Notes under the pieces: generated by a model | Seen by the model: only the letters and a program-made list of their open reading frames with translations | Told to the model about the DNA's origin: nothing | Database searches by the model: none | Translations under genes and position numbers: made by a program | In this document: piece by piece, positions 7,081-13,328 of the stretch | Layout of the letters: the number at the start of each line of letters is the position of its first letter | How positions within the stretch are numbered: the first letter of the stretch is position 1 | From: a virus | DNA length: 28,524 nt | Virus record (IMG/VR): IMGVR_UViG_3300008952_000229 | Span: 1-28,524 of that record | Direction: 5' to 3' (one strand)

Positions 7081-9853
7081 ACCACAACTTGCACAAATTG
7101 TTTTAGAGGAAATAAATCGCCAGGAAGATATCAGGAAGACTGCGACGATTATCCAGGAAGAACTCTTGGTTTTTAAATTAAATCAAGACATTCTTAAAGA
7201 ACATCAAAAACTTATAAAGGAACGCAAAGATTTCTGGTCGGTGGTTTTACAAGAATACCTTAAAGCAGAGCATGGCGACAAGTTTGATTCATCGCTTATT
7301 GAAGAGGGTATTTGGACAAATATTAAATATAATATAGGCAAATTGGGCTCTCTTGAGAAGGGCGGCAAGATTTTTGGCAAGCGCAAAGAACGCGTTGCTG
7401 CCGCATTGGAAAAAGTACAAGCTGCTATTGATGGCGCTATGAAGAAAGGCTTCGGAGATTTTAAGAAAAATATTGAGGCAGAGCATAAAGAGTTTCCTAA
7501 TATGAGAGAAAAGGTTGATTTTATGGCAGCACTATATGAAATTGGTGGTGTATATGATTCAGCCGAGGCCGCCGTTGAGTCGGGCAATTTCCCTGGTGGA
7601 CCTGCAGCAGCAAATTATCTTGTGAAAGCTTTGAGAGAATATGTAAAATGGCTTCTTGATTTTCAATTGGCAGACGCTTATAAGCATTTCACAGAAGAAA
7701 AAGAAATACCGGAAGATGTTCTGGCAGAACAGCTTCAAGAATGGCATACCAAGAATTTAAAAGAAGCTCCAATTATGCCTGGAAACGTAGGTGCTGCAAC
7801 TGACACTAGACAGCCTCAGTTACAAAAGGGCCGCACAGCGGCTTATGCTGCACCCGAGGGCCCAACGGGCGCGAGCTATACAAAAGCCGGCAGAGAGGGC
7901 GACGAGGTAGATTCTGCCACAATTAAAGGGCTCAAGAGCAACAAGGCACCAGCAGTTCTGGCAGCTTTAGGAGCATTGGGAGCCGGATTTGGTTGGCTTG
8001 TCCAACAGCCATGGTTTATAGCCATGTTTAAAGACCCAGGACAATGGGTAACACTTAAGAACGTTATTATGGGAACAGACAGAGTGGGAGTAACCGAACA
8101 GTTAGCAGTGTTACAAGGGACTCCAGGCGCGAATCTTTCCCAATTGGGCGTCGGAGATTTTGTGAAGCAAATGGCGTCAAAGGGACTTGTTGATGGTGCT
8201 GGCAATCCAACAAAGAATTTATTAGATATGGCGTCAGCCGGCGGAAATACAGGTTTCGCTAATTGGTGGACAACCAATATTGCAAATGCTGTAACTACAA
8301 ATCCTGCAGCCACTTTGGAACAAGTCATTCCCTTGTCGGGAGCGGGGGCCCCCGGCGCAGGAGGCGATGTTTTTACTCCTAAGATTGCAAAGATAGTGAC
8401 AAAGACAGTTTTCAGACAGGGTGCCACATCTTTGGGCGCATATCAATTAGCTGCAGCCGGCCCATGGATCGCAGCTTTGGGCATTGGATTAGTTAGTGCC
8501 GGCGCAGCAGTCAAGCTCCTTCGTATGAAGGGCATGAAGTCTTCACGAGCACAAATGCTCGCAGATTTATATAAAGAGTTAGTAGACTTTCCTGTGCCTG
8601 AAGAAAGTAAAATACAACAAGCAATTGATCCTGAGCCCGAAAAGAAAGACGATGACATCGAACAAACTTCGGATGATACCGACCTGGACCGGGGTCCTGT
8701 CGAGCCCGTCGACCCCATAACCGAACCTGGGCTTCAACAAGAAGTTATAATTGATTATGACACCGTACAAGCGCGTGTAGGCGACAAGGTTGATGATCCA
8801 GTCAAAGTAGATTATATTTTGCAAGCTTTCGAGGCAGCAAACAAAAACGACAAGATCAAGTTTAAATTAGCTCCCGCTTCTATCGCCAAGGTACAGAAAG
8901 AAAATATTAATGTTTTCCAGGCATGGAAGGAATACATAGCGTCCGAAGAGCCGTCGATAACGACAGCAGACGTGAAAGAAGTAATAAAGGCTATTTTGGG
9001 AATCTATGGAGACGCGGGACTTACGCAGGCACATTTTGAGGGCATGGACGAGTTGCCCATCACTAAGACGGATGACGAAGTTGATGATGAAGATCGGACT
9101 AAAAAGGACGACGAAACCAAAATCACTGTTGATGATGAAGAGGTGATCACACGGGACTTGGAACCAGACGCCACCCCCCAAGATGATCTTTCTCTAACCA
9201 AGGATGTATCAAGGTGGGATAAAGGAGAAGAGCCGGTTGATACGACTGTAAGTGTCGATCCAGAAAAGGGAGAAGAAGAAGAGGAAGAAGAGGTACCTAA
9301 AAAGAAAACTTATAGATTGCCTCCTAAATTTAAACAGCAGGAAATCGAAACACGCACAGGAAAAACGTATAAAGTTGCGCGTTTATTAAGAGATCTTGAA
9401 GGCGCCCACGCTCAACAGTTTCCAGAAAATTCTTTTGAAGAAGACTGGGGAGAGTTTGTGGATGCATTAGGAGACATTAAGAGACAAATGAGCGCCCCCG
9501 TGCAAGAAGGAGGAACAACTGTGGCAAAGATGGCAGGTGCATTTGGCAAAGAAAAAGCCTCTACTGCATTAGCGCATCTGAATAATCTCCAAAAGAAAAA
9601 GGACACTGGATCTTATCGTATCCTGCAGTCACTAAAAAAACCTCATGACGCTCGTGTAATGGTGCCGCTTTTGACGCGTGTATTGAAGTCGGTTACAAAG
9701 GGTGGCGTGTCTTCTAAACAAACAGCAGATGCCACCAGCGCCCCGCCGGCGAAGCTGGCCAACGTAGCCGAAGCAATGGGAGAAGGCATCTTAAAAGAAT
9801 CTGTCCTTGGCAGATGGAAGACGCTATCAGGAATTAGCAAGGGTGATGGATGA
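7073..9853 (+). CDS. Large head-cluster protein, candidate internal virion protein
   Basis: 926 residues, not recognised. Layout: N-terminal helix MNKPQLAQIVLEEINRQ, similar to the start of the 5819 protein; Lys/Glu helical region to about 235; Pro/Gln/Gly linker; hydrophobic Ala/Gly segments at about 292-311 and 459-482 that could span or insert into a membrane; then very acidic tracts at about 520-550 and 656-742 (including a run of seven Glu); a basic helical C-terminal region to 926. GAGGT at 7060-7064 supports the start, which overlaps the protease gene by 8 bases; the stop overlaps the next start (ATGA). The place between protease and later scaffold and the acidic segments could suggest a core protein, but gp22 itself lies at 16734. 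An ejected or membrane-active internal head protein is an alternative. Function not known. Confidence 0.8.
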   Translation: MNKPQLAQIVLEEINRQEDIRKTATIIQEELLVFKLNQDILKEHQKLIKERKDFWSVVLQEYLKAEHGDKFDSSLIEEGIWTNIKYNIGKLGSLEKGGKIFGKRKERVAAALEKVQAAIDGAMKKGFGDFKKNIEAEHKEFPNMREKVDFMAALYEIGGVYDSAEAAVESGNFPGGPAAANYLVKALREYVKWLLDFQLADAYKHFTEEKEIPEDVLAEQLQEWHTKNLKEAPIMPGNVGAATDTRQPQLQKGRTAAYAAPEGPTGASYTKAGREGDEVDSATIKGLKSNKAPAVLAALGALGAGFGWLVQQPWFIAMFKDPGQWVTLKNVIMGTDRVGVTEQLAVLQGTPGANLSQLGVGDFVKQMASKGLVDGAGNPTKNLLDMASAGGNTGFANWWTTNIANAVTTNPAATLEQVIPLSGAGAPGAGGDVFTPKIAKIVTKTVFRQGATSLGAYQLAAAGPWIAALGIGLVSAGAAVKLLRMKGMKSSRAQMLADLYKELVDFPVPEESKIQQAIDPEPEKKDDDIEQTSDDTDLDRGPVEPVDPITEPGLQQEVIIDYDTVQARVGDKVDDPVKVDYILQAFEAANKNDKIKFKLAPASIAKVQKENINVFQAWKEYIASEEPSITTADVKEVIKAILGIYGDAGLTQAHFEGMDELPITKTDDEVDDEDRTKKDDETKITVDDEEVITRDLEPDATPQDDLSLTKDVSRWDKGEEPVDTTVSVDPEKGEEEEEEEVPKKKTYRLPPKFKQQEIETRTGKTYKVARLLRDLEGAHAQQFPENSFEEDWGEFVDALGDIKRQMSAPVQEGGTTVAKMAGAFGKEKASTALAHLNNLQKKKDTGSYRILQSLKKPHDARVMVPLLTRVLKSVTKGGVSSKQTADATSAPPAKLANVAEAMGEGILKESVLGRWKTLSGISKGDG

Positions 9854-10266
9854 AGAAGTCAGATCTCAAACGCTTAATCAAGCCTGTAGTTAAAGAGTGT
9901 ATTCATGAAGTCCTTCTAGAAGAGGGGCTTCTCTCGAATGTGGTGGCTGAAGTAGCTAAGGGCATGCAAGGTAATCTCGTTATGGAAACAAAAGAGGCTG
10001 CTCCGAAACGCATGTTTAATGAAGATATGAAGATGCGCAAGCAGTCTAACGAATCGAGAAAGAAGGTTCAAGAACACCGTCAAAAATTGATGGAATCTAT
10101 GGGAGCAGACGCATATAATGGCGTTGATTTGTTTGAAGGAACTGAGCCGATGTCACACAGGCAGTCTGCCGCCGGCGCACCCGATTTGGGTCCTCCCGGC
10201 GATGCAGGGGTAGATATTAGTTCTATTCTCGGACATTCTTCCGCGATTTGGAAAGCAATGAAATAG
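9850..10266 (+). CDS. Small helical protein with capsid-targeting-like N-terminus
   Basis: 138 residues, charged and mostly helical. The N-terminus (MKKSDLKRLIKPVVKECI) continues into HEVLLEEGLLS, again an amphipathic Lys/Leu/Ile helix ending in Leu-x-Glu, as in the 5819 and 7073 products. Residues 50-85 are a Met/Lys/Arg/Gln-rich coil and 105-130 a Gly/Pro/Ala linker. AAGGGTG at 9839-9845 and an ATGA overlap with the 7073 gene support the start. The size is near T4 prohead-core gp68 (141 residues), but I see no sequence match, so a core or internal head protein is inference only. The bS21 gene follows 7 bases downstream. Confidence 0.75.
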   Translation: MKKSDLKRLIKPVVKECIHEVLLEEGLLSNVVAEVAKGMQGNLVMETKEAAPKRMFNEDMKMRKQSNESRKKVQEHRQKLMESMGADAYNGVDLFEGTEPMSHRQSAAGAPDLGPPGDAGVDISSILGHSSAIWKAMK

Positions 10267-10273
10267 GTATATA

Positions 10274-10516
10274 ATGGCAAAAACATATAATATTGGCGTA
10301 ACTTCAAGAGAGACAAGGGGTAACGTTGAGAGAATGATAAAAAAATTCACTAAGAAAGTCAAGAAAGAACGCATTATTGAAGAGGTGCGTGATCGTAAGC
10401 GATATAAAAAACCATCTGTTGCTAAGAAAGAAAAACGAATTCGAGCACAACGGATGAGATTAAAAGAAGAACGAAAAAAACGTAAAGCCCAAGAAAGACG
10501 CAATAGAAAAAAATAG
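10274..10516 (+). CDS. rpsU: Phage-encoded ribosomal protein bS21
   Basis: 80 residues, about the length of bacterial bS21 (70-71 in E. coli). Residues 18-58 follow the bS21 pattern: a helix NVERMIKKFTKKVKKERII, then EEVRDRKRYKKPS at 36-48 (E. coli has AEVRRREFYEKPT), then a Lys/Arg-rich C-terminal helix to residue 80. bS21 binds the 30S platform near the anti-Shine-Dalgarno end of 16S rRNA and aids initiation. Homologues are known from cultured and environmental phages. AGGT at 10265-10268 is 5 bases before the ATG. It is the last gene of the head operon; the inferred late promoter for the next unit begins 3 bases after its stop, with no terminator between. Incorporation into host ribosomes to favour phage mRNA is the usual hypothesis, unproven here. 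A generic basic nucleic-acid-binding protein is the alternative. Confidence 0.85.
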   Translation: MAKTYNIGVTSRETRGNVERMIKKFTKKVKKERIIEEVRDRKRYKKPSVAKKEKRIRAQRMRLKEERKKRKAQERRNRKK

Positions 10517-10518
10517 AG

Positions 10519-10526
10519 ACTATTTA
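10519..10526 (+). promoter_or_regulatory. Putative late promoter (ACTATTTA)
   Basis: ACTATTTA between the bS21 stop and the 10557 start, 30 bases before that ATG. One of nine intergenic copies in the window; taken as the functional counterpart of the T4 late element TATAAATA. It would drive the duplicated pair and the first fibre genes. Confidence 0.65.
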
Positions 10527-10556
10527 CATTGAACATAATTATTTTAGGAGATTCAT

Positions 10557-11000
10557 ATGCCAGGCGATTCATGGAAATTAGCACCAGGCCTACACAACGT
10601 TGGCTCTTATCAGGTGAGCGGCATTCCCTTTGTATCGGGTGGAATTGATGCTAGGACAGCCCTCAAGATTCAATTCCCCTCTGTAACTAAGTGGGTGTGG
10701 GTGCAGAATAGAGACGACTCCAATGATTTAAAAGTGGGCTTTTCTGAAGCTGGAGTGAGAGCCGACGCTGCATGGACTGGCGCAGGATATGCGGCAGGAA
10801 CGTATTTTTTTACCGTGGAAGACACTTCGACGGCGCCCGATAGAGCTTCTCATTTACCTACATTGCCCGTAAAGATTAGCGAATTGTGGCTTTCGGGATC
10901 GACTGCCGTAGATGTAATGGCTGGATTGACTTATGTTCCTAAACAGCGTACTGATACTACCCAAGGCACAAGTTGGTCGGGCTCTAACGGGGTAGGATAG
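10557..11000 (+). CDS. Putative virion decoration/structural protein, copy 1 of tandem pair
   Basis: 147 residues, beta-rich, no signal peptide. It starts MPGDSWKLAPGL and shares with the next gene almost every block: GSYQVSGIPF, SGGID, TKWVWVQNR, LKVGFSEAGV, DRASHLP, ISELWLSGS, MAGLTYVPKQRTDT and a Ser/Gly C-terminus. The Trp/Val-Gln-Asn core and the SELWLSGS strand near 115 suggest a compact beta-sandwich. AGGAG at 10546-10550 precedes the start, with ACTATTTA upstream. Strong ribosome-binding site, own promoter and lack of enzymatic motifs point to an abundant virion protein such as capsid decoration or fibre base; this is inference. Confidence 0.75.
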   Translation: MPGDSWKLAPGLHNVGSYQVSGIPFVSGGIDARTALKIQFPSVTKWVWVQNRDDSNDLKVGFSEAGVRADAAWTGAGYAAGTYFFTVEDTSTAPDRASHLPTLPVKISELWLSGSTAVDVMAGLTYVPKQRTDTTQGTSWSGSNGVG

Positions 11001-11034
11001 TAATGATTAAATTTATTAATTTAGGAGATTCTTA

Positions 11035-11454
11035 ATGCCGGGAGATTCATGGAAATTAGCGCCTGGATTAAATGCTGTTGGAGCTTATCAAGTTAGCGGC
11101 ATTCCATTTGCGTCGGGTGGTATTGATTGTACCACTGCTACGAAAGTTCAGTTCCCACATGTGACTAAATGGGTGTGGGTACAAAATAGATTTTCGGGAA
11201 CTGGGGTTACCAACCTTAAAATAGGCTTTTCGCAATTGGGAGTAGAAGGCGACAATTGGATTGCGTTGCCCGATAAACATTCGGGAGCACCAGATCGTGC
11301 GTCGTATCTTCCCATTATTGATGTGAAGGTAAGCGAAATATGGCTTTCAGGATCGAGCAACGTGGATATAGTTGCAGGATTAACGTATGTTCCTAAACAA
11401 AGGACTGATACTGACAAGGGTACCAGTTGGTCTGGTTCTGCAGGGGTAGGATAA
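11035..11454 (+). CDS. Putative virion decoration/structural protein, copy 2 of tandem pair
   Basis: 139 residues, a clear paralogue of the 10557 product: MPGDSWKLAPGLNAVGAYQV at the start, TKWVWVQNR, LKIGFSQLGVEGDN, APDRASYLP, VSEIWLSGS, AGLTYVPKQRTDT and SWSGSAGVG at the end. The main difference is the loop at about 55-85, where copy 1 has an Ala/Gly insertion. The leader is also duplicated (TTAGGAGATTC before both starts; AGGAG at 11023-11027). No ACTATTTA stands directly before this copy, so it is probably co-transcribed. Two diverged copies suggest a hetero-oligomer or two positions in the particle. Confidence 0.75.
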   Translation: MPGDSWKLAPGLNAVGAYQVSGIPFASGGIDCTTATKVQFPHVTKWVWVQNRFSGTGVTNLKIGFSQLGVEGDNWIALPDKHSGAPDRASYLPIIDVKVSEIWLSGSSNVDIVAGLTYVPKQRTDTDKGTSWSGSAGVG

Positions 11455-11457
11455 GAG

Positions 11458-12138
11458 ATGGCATCGTTTGGATGGGCATATGTTGATTGTACAGAGACTG
11501 ATGGAGCTTTTAGTGGGCCCACTGGTTCGGTTTTATTTGTAACGGGTACAAAAAAAGCCACTGGTGTTACTAATTTTATGTACTATACAGCCTCTACTGG
11601 CGAATTAGCAGCTAGTACATTGGTGTTGACAGGAACTCTTATTGTTAGTGGGAATATTAGCGCTAGCCATTATCATATTGAAAATGTTGCTGTTATTGAT
11701 TCCACTGGTTCTACTTATTTCGGTAATAGTAACGATGATATGCATCGCCGTACCGGTAGTTTAACTGTGATGTCGGGCGCAACGTATTTATTTAGTGCAT
11801 CGGCTATAACAGAAAGGGTGTGGGTAAGAGGATTTGGCGCAAAATATTCAGCAGTTGGAGTAGCCGCTAATCCGTATCATGTTTCTTCTAGTGATTATAT
11901 TTTGGGAGTTAAAGATAGTAATAATGTAACCATATATCTTCCTAGCGCATCAGTGTCGCGACCCGGGGCCATGTTATTGGTAAAAGATCAAGTTACTTCC
12001 CGCGCCACTAAAATAGTAATTTCAGCTTCTGTTCCTGCGGGCGGTTTCACTATTGATGGCGATTCTTATTATACTATGGCTGGCACCATGGCAGCAATTA
12101 GTCTATATTCGGACGGAACGAATTGGTTTGTATATTAG
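11458..12138 (+). CDS. Fibre-like virion protein with shared C-terminal domain
   Basis: 226 residues, Ser/Thr/Gly/Val-rich as in phage fibres. N-terminal MASFGWAYVDC and GPTGSVLFVTG, then LVLTGTLIVSGNISASHY, the short alternating beta repeat of fibre shafts, then VIDSTGSTYFGNSNDD. The C-terminal domain from about 158 (TIYLPSASVSRPG, IDGDSYYTMAG, ISLYSDGTNWFVY) is recognisably related to the ends of the three following proteins. The start is 3 bases after the previous stop with an AGGATAAGAG purine tract upstream. Likely part of a fibre or fibre base; whether on head or tail is not determinable. Confidence 0.8.
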   Translation: MASFGWAYVDCTETDGAFSGPTGSVLFVTGTKKATGVTNFMYYTASTGELAASTLVLTGTLIVSGNISASHYHIENVAVIDSTGSTYFGNSNDDMHRRTGSLTVMSGATYLFSASAITERVWVRGFGAKYSAVGVAANPYHVSSSDYILGVKDSNNVTIYLPSASVSRPGAMLLVKDQVTSRATKIVISASVPAGGFTIDGDSYYTMAGTMAAISLYSDGTNWFVY

Positions 12139-12153
12139 GAGGAGCGGTGTTGA

Positions 12154-13203
12154 ATGGCATACAATGTTTTATCTGGCACCGTAATTGCCGCCCAAGAATA
12201 TACACCTAGTACGCTTGTTGTCGGAAACATTGTTTCCGGAAATCTGAGCACTTCGGATGGAGCTAACGTTATTAATGTTCCACGTGTATCTAATGCCACT
12301 AATAATGCGATTCTTACTAATGTAGGTGGTGACGCGAACTCTATAACGTGCGAATCAAATCTGACTTTTGATGGGAGCACGTTGTCTCTCACTGGCGATC
12401 TTACTGCTAGTGTGGGAGTTTCTGCGTCCTATTTTGAGGGCGACGGCAGTAGATTAACAGGAATTAGTGCCGGCGGTGGTGGTGGAGGGGGTTCCGCCTC
12501 TGCAGGGCCCGCATATTCATTACAGTTTGTAACAGCATCGGGAAGAAGCGGCACAACCGGATCCGTCAAATTATTATACTCTAGTAATAATTTAACGTTT
12601 ACAGGAAGTCTTAGGGTGAGTGGCACCACTTATTTGGATGGCAATTTGGTGCCTACTTTGGGAAGTACTCATGACTTAGGAACGTCTGCTAATCCGTGGG
12701 GATCATTATATGTGGATGCCGGCACAATTTATATGGGCTCTGACGCTCTTACGGTAGCTGATAATAACTTGAAATTTGGCTCTGGAAGTACTACAAAAGG
12801 CTTTGATGTAGGCTTTATGAATTTTAAGAATAATGGAATCTTTATGGATCCAGGATTTTTGTTTAAGCTCCGAGCTTATCAAATTCAAATGTTTGGGGGG
12901 ATTGGATATGTTAGAAGAGTAGTGGCAGATGATTATACAATTCAAGAAATTGATTATTTAGTAGGAATCCAATCAGACACTCTTACAGCTTCAGTTACAT
13001 TAACTCTTCCTTCTGCCGATGGTGTCTTAAATGGGCAGACATATGCTATAAAAGACGAGGGAGGTAACGCTTCAACGTATCCAGTGATTATAAGGACTCA
13101 GGGAAGCGATACTATTGATGGGCAAACTTCAATAGTTTTAGAATCACCTTATGCAGCAATTCAGCTTTATTGCAACGGGCTCAATAAATACTTCGTTTAC
13201 TAG
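12154..13203 (+). CDS. Fibre-like virion protein, modular shaft
   Basis: 349 residues. N-terminus MAYNVLSGTVIAA resembles the start of the 15522 product (MAYNVIKGK), suggesting a common attachment end. Shaft modules typical of myovirus fibres follow: SNLTFDGSTLSLTGDL at about 70, a poly-Gly hinge (seven Gly) near 108-115, AYSLQF with a SSNNLTFTGSLRVSG strand pair, and the LVPTLGSTHDLGTSANPWGS motif at about 168-187. The C-terminal domain from about 283 (LTLPSADGVLNG, IDGQTSIVLESPYAAIQLY, KYFVY) is shared with neighbours. AGGAGG at 12137-12142 is 11 bases upstream. Oligomeric fibre protein; receptor or particle location unknown. Confidence 0.85.
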   Translation: MAYNVLSGTVIAAQEYTPSTLVVGNIVSGNLSTSDGANVINVPRVSNATNNAILTNVGGDANSITCESNLTFDGSTLSLTGDLTASVGVSASYFEGDGSRLTGISAGGGGGGGSASAGPAYSLQFVTASGRSGTTGSVKLLYSSNNLTFTGSLRVSGTTYLDGNLVPTLGSTHDLGTSANPWGSLYVDAGTIYMGSDALTVADNNLKFGSGSTTKGFDVGFMNFKNNGIFMDPGFLFKLRAYQIQMFGGIGYVRRVVADDYTIQEIDYLVGIQSDTLTASVTLTLPSADGVLNGQTYAIKDEGGNASTYPVIIRTQGSDTIDGQTSIVLESPYAAIQLYCNGLNKYFVY

Positions 13204-13224
13204 AAATTTAAAGGATCCAGGCGC

Positions 13225-13231
13225 CTATTTA
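13225..13231 (+). promoter_or_regulatory. Putative late promoter (CTATTTA, 7/8 of motif)
   Basis: CTATTTA preceded by C instead of A, 22 bases after the 12154 gene stop and about 98 bases before the 13329 ATG. It is the only copy with a first-base mismatch and with a long leader after it; that leader holds two hairpins. Confidence 0.5.
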
Positions 13232-13236
13232 GTAAT

Positions 13237-13268
13237 AAGCGGGGATACGTGTATGCGTAATCTCGCTT
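13237..13268 (+). other. Leader hairpin 1 (GTAT loop)
   Basis: Arms 13237-13250 and 13255-13268 pair over 14 positions with one A-A mismatch and three G-T wobbles, loop GTAT (13251-13254) closed by T-G. It starts about 6 bases after the CTATTTA element, so if that is a late promoter the hairpin would lie at or very near the 5' end of the mRNA. No T-run follows, so it is not a terminator. Confidence 0.55.
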
Positions 13269-13273
13269 GCATT

Positions 13274-13295
13274 TGGATAGGTGTATGCCTATTCA
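13274..13295 (+). other. Leader hairpin 2 (GTAT loop)
   Basis: Arms 13274-13282 and 13287-13295 pair over 9 positions with two G-T wobbles, again with a GTAT loop (13283-13286) closed by T-G. Loop and closing pair are identical to hairpin 1 although the stems differ. It ends 20 bases before the GGAGGA of the fibre gene, leaving the ribosome-binding site free. Confidence 0.55.
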
Positions 13296-13328
13296 GATAA
13301 GCTAACTATTTCTTGGAGGATATATAAT

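Noticed and set aside
7876-8427. Open frame on the - strand (183 codons)
   Set aside because: Antisense to the Ala/Gly-rich part of the 7073 gene; composition follows that gene's codon pattern and no start signal is seen.
13281-13328. Upstream GTG start for the large fibre gene
   Set aside because: It lies in hairpin 2 without a ribosome-binding site; ATG 13329 has GGAGGA at the right distance.
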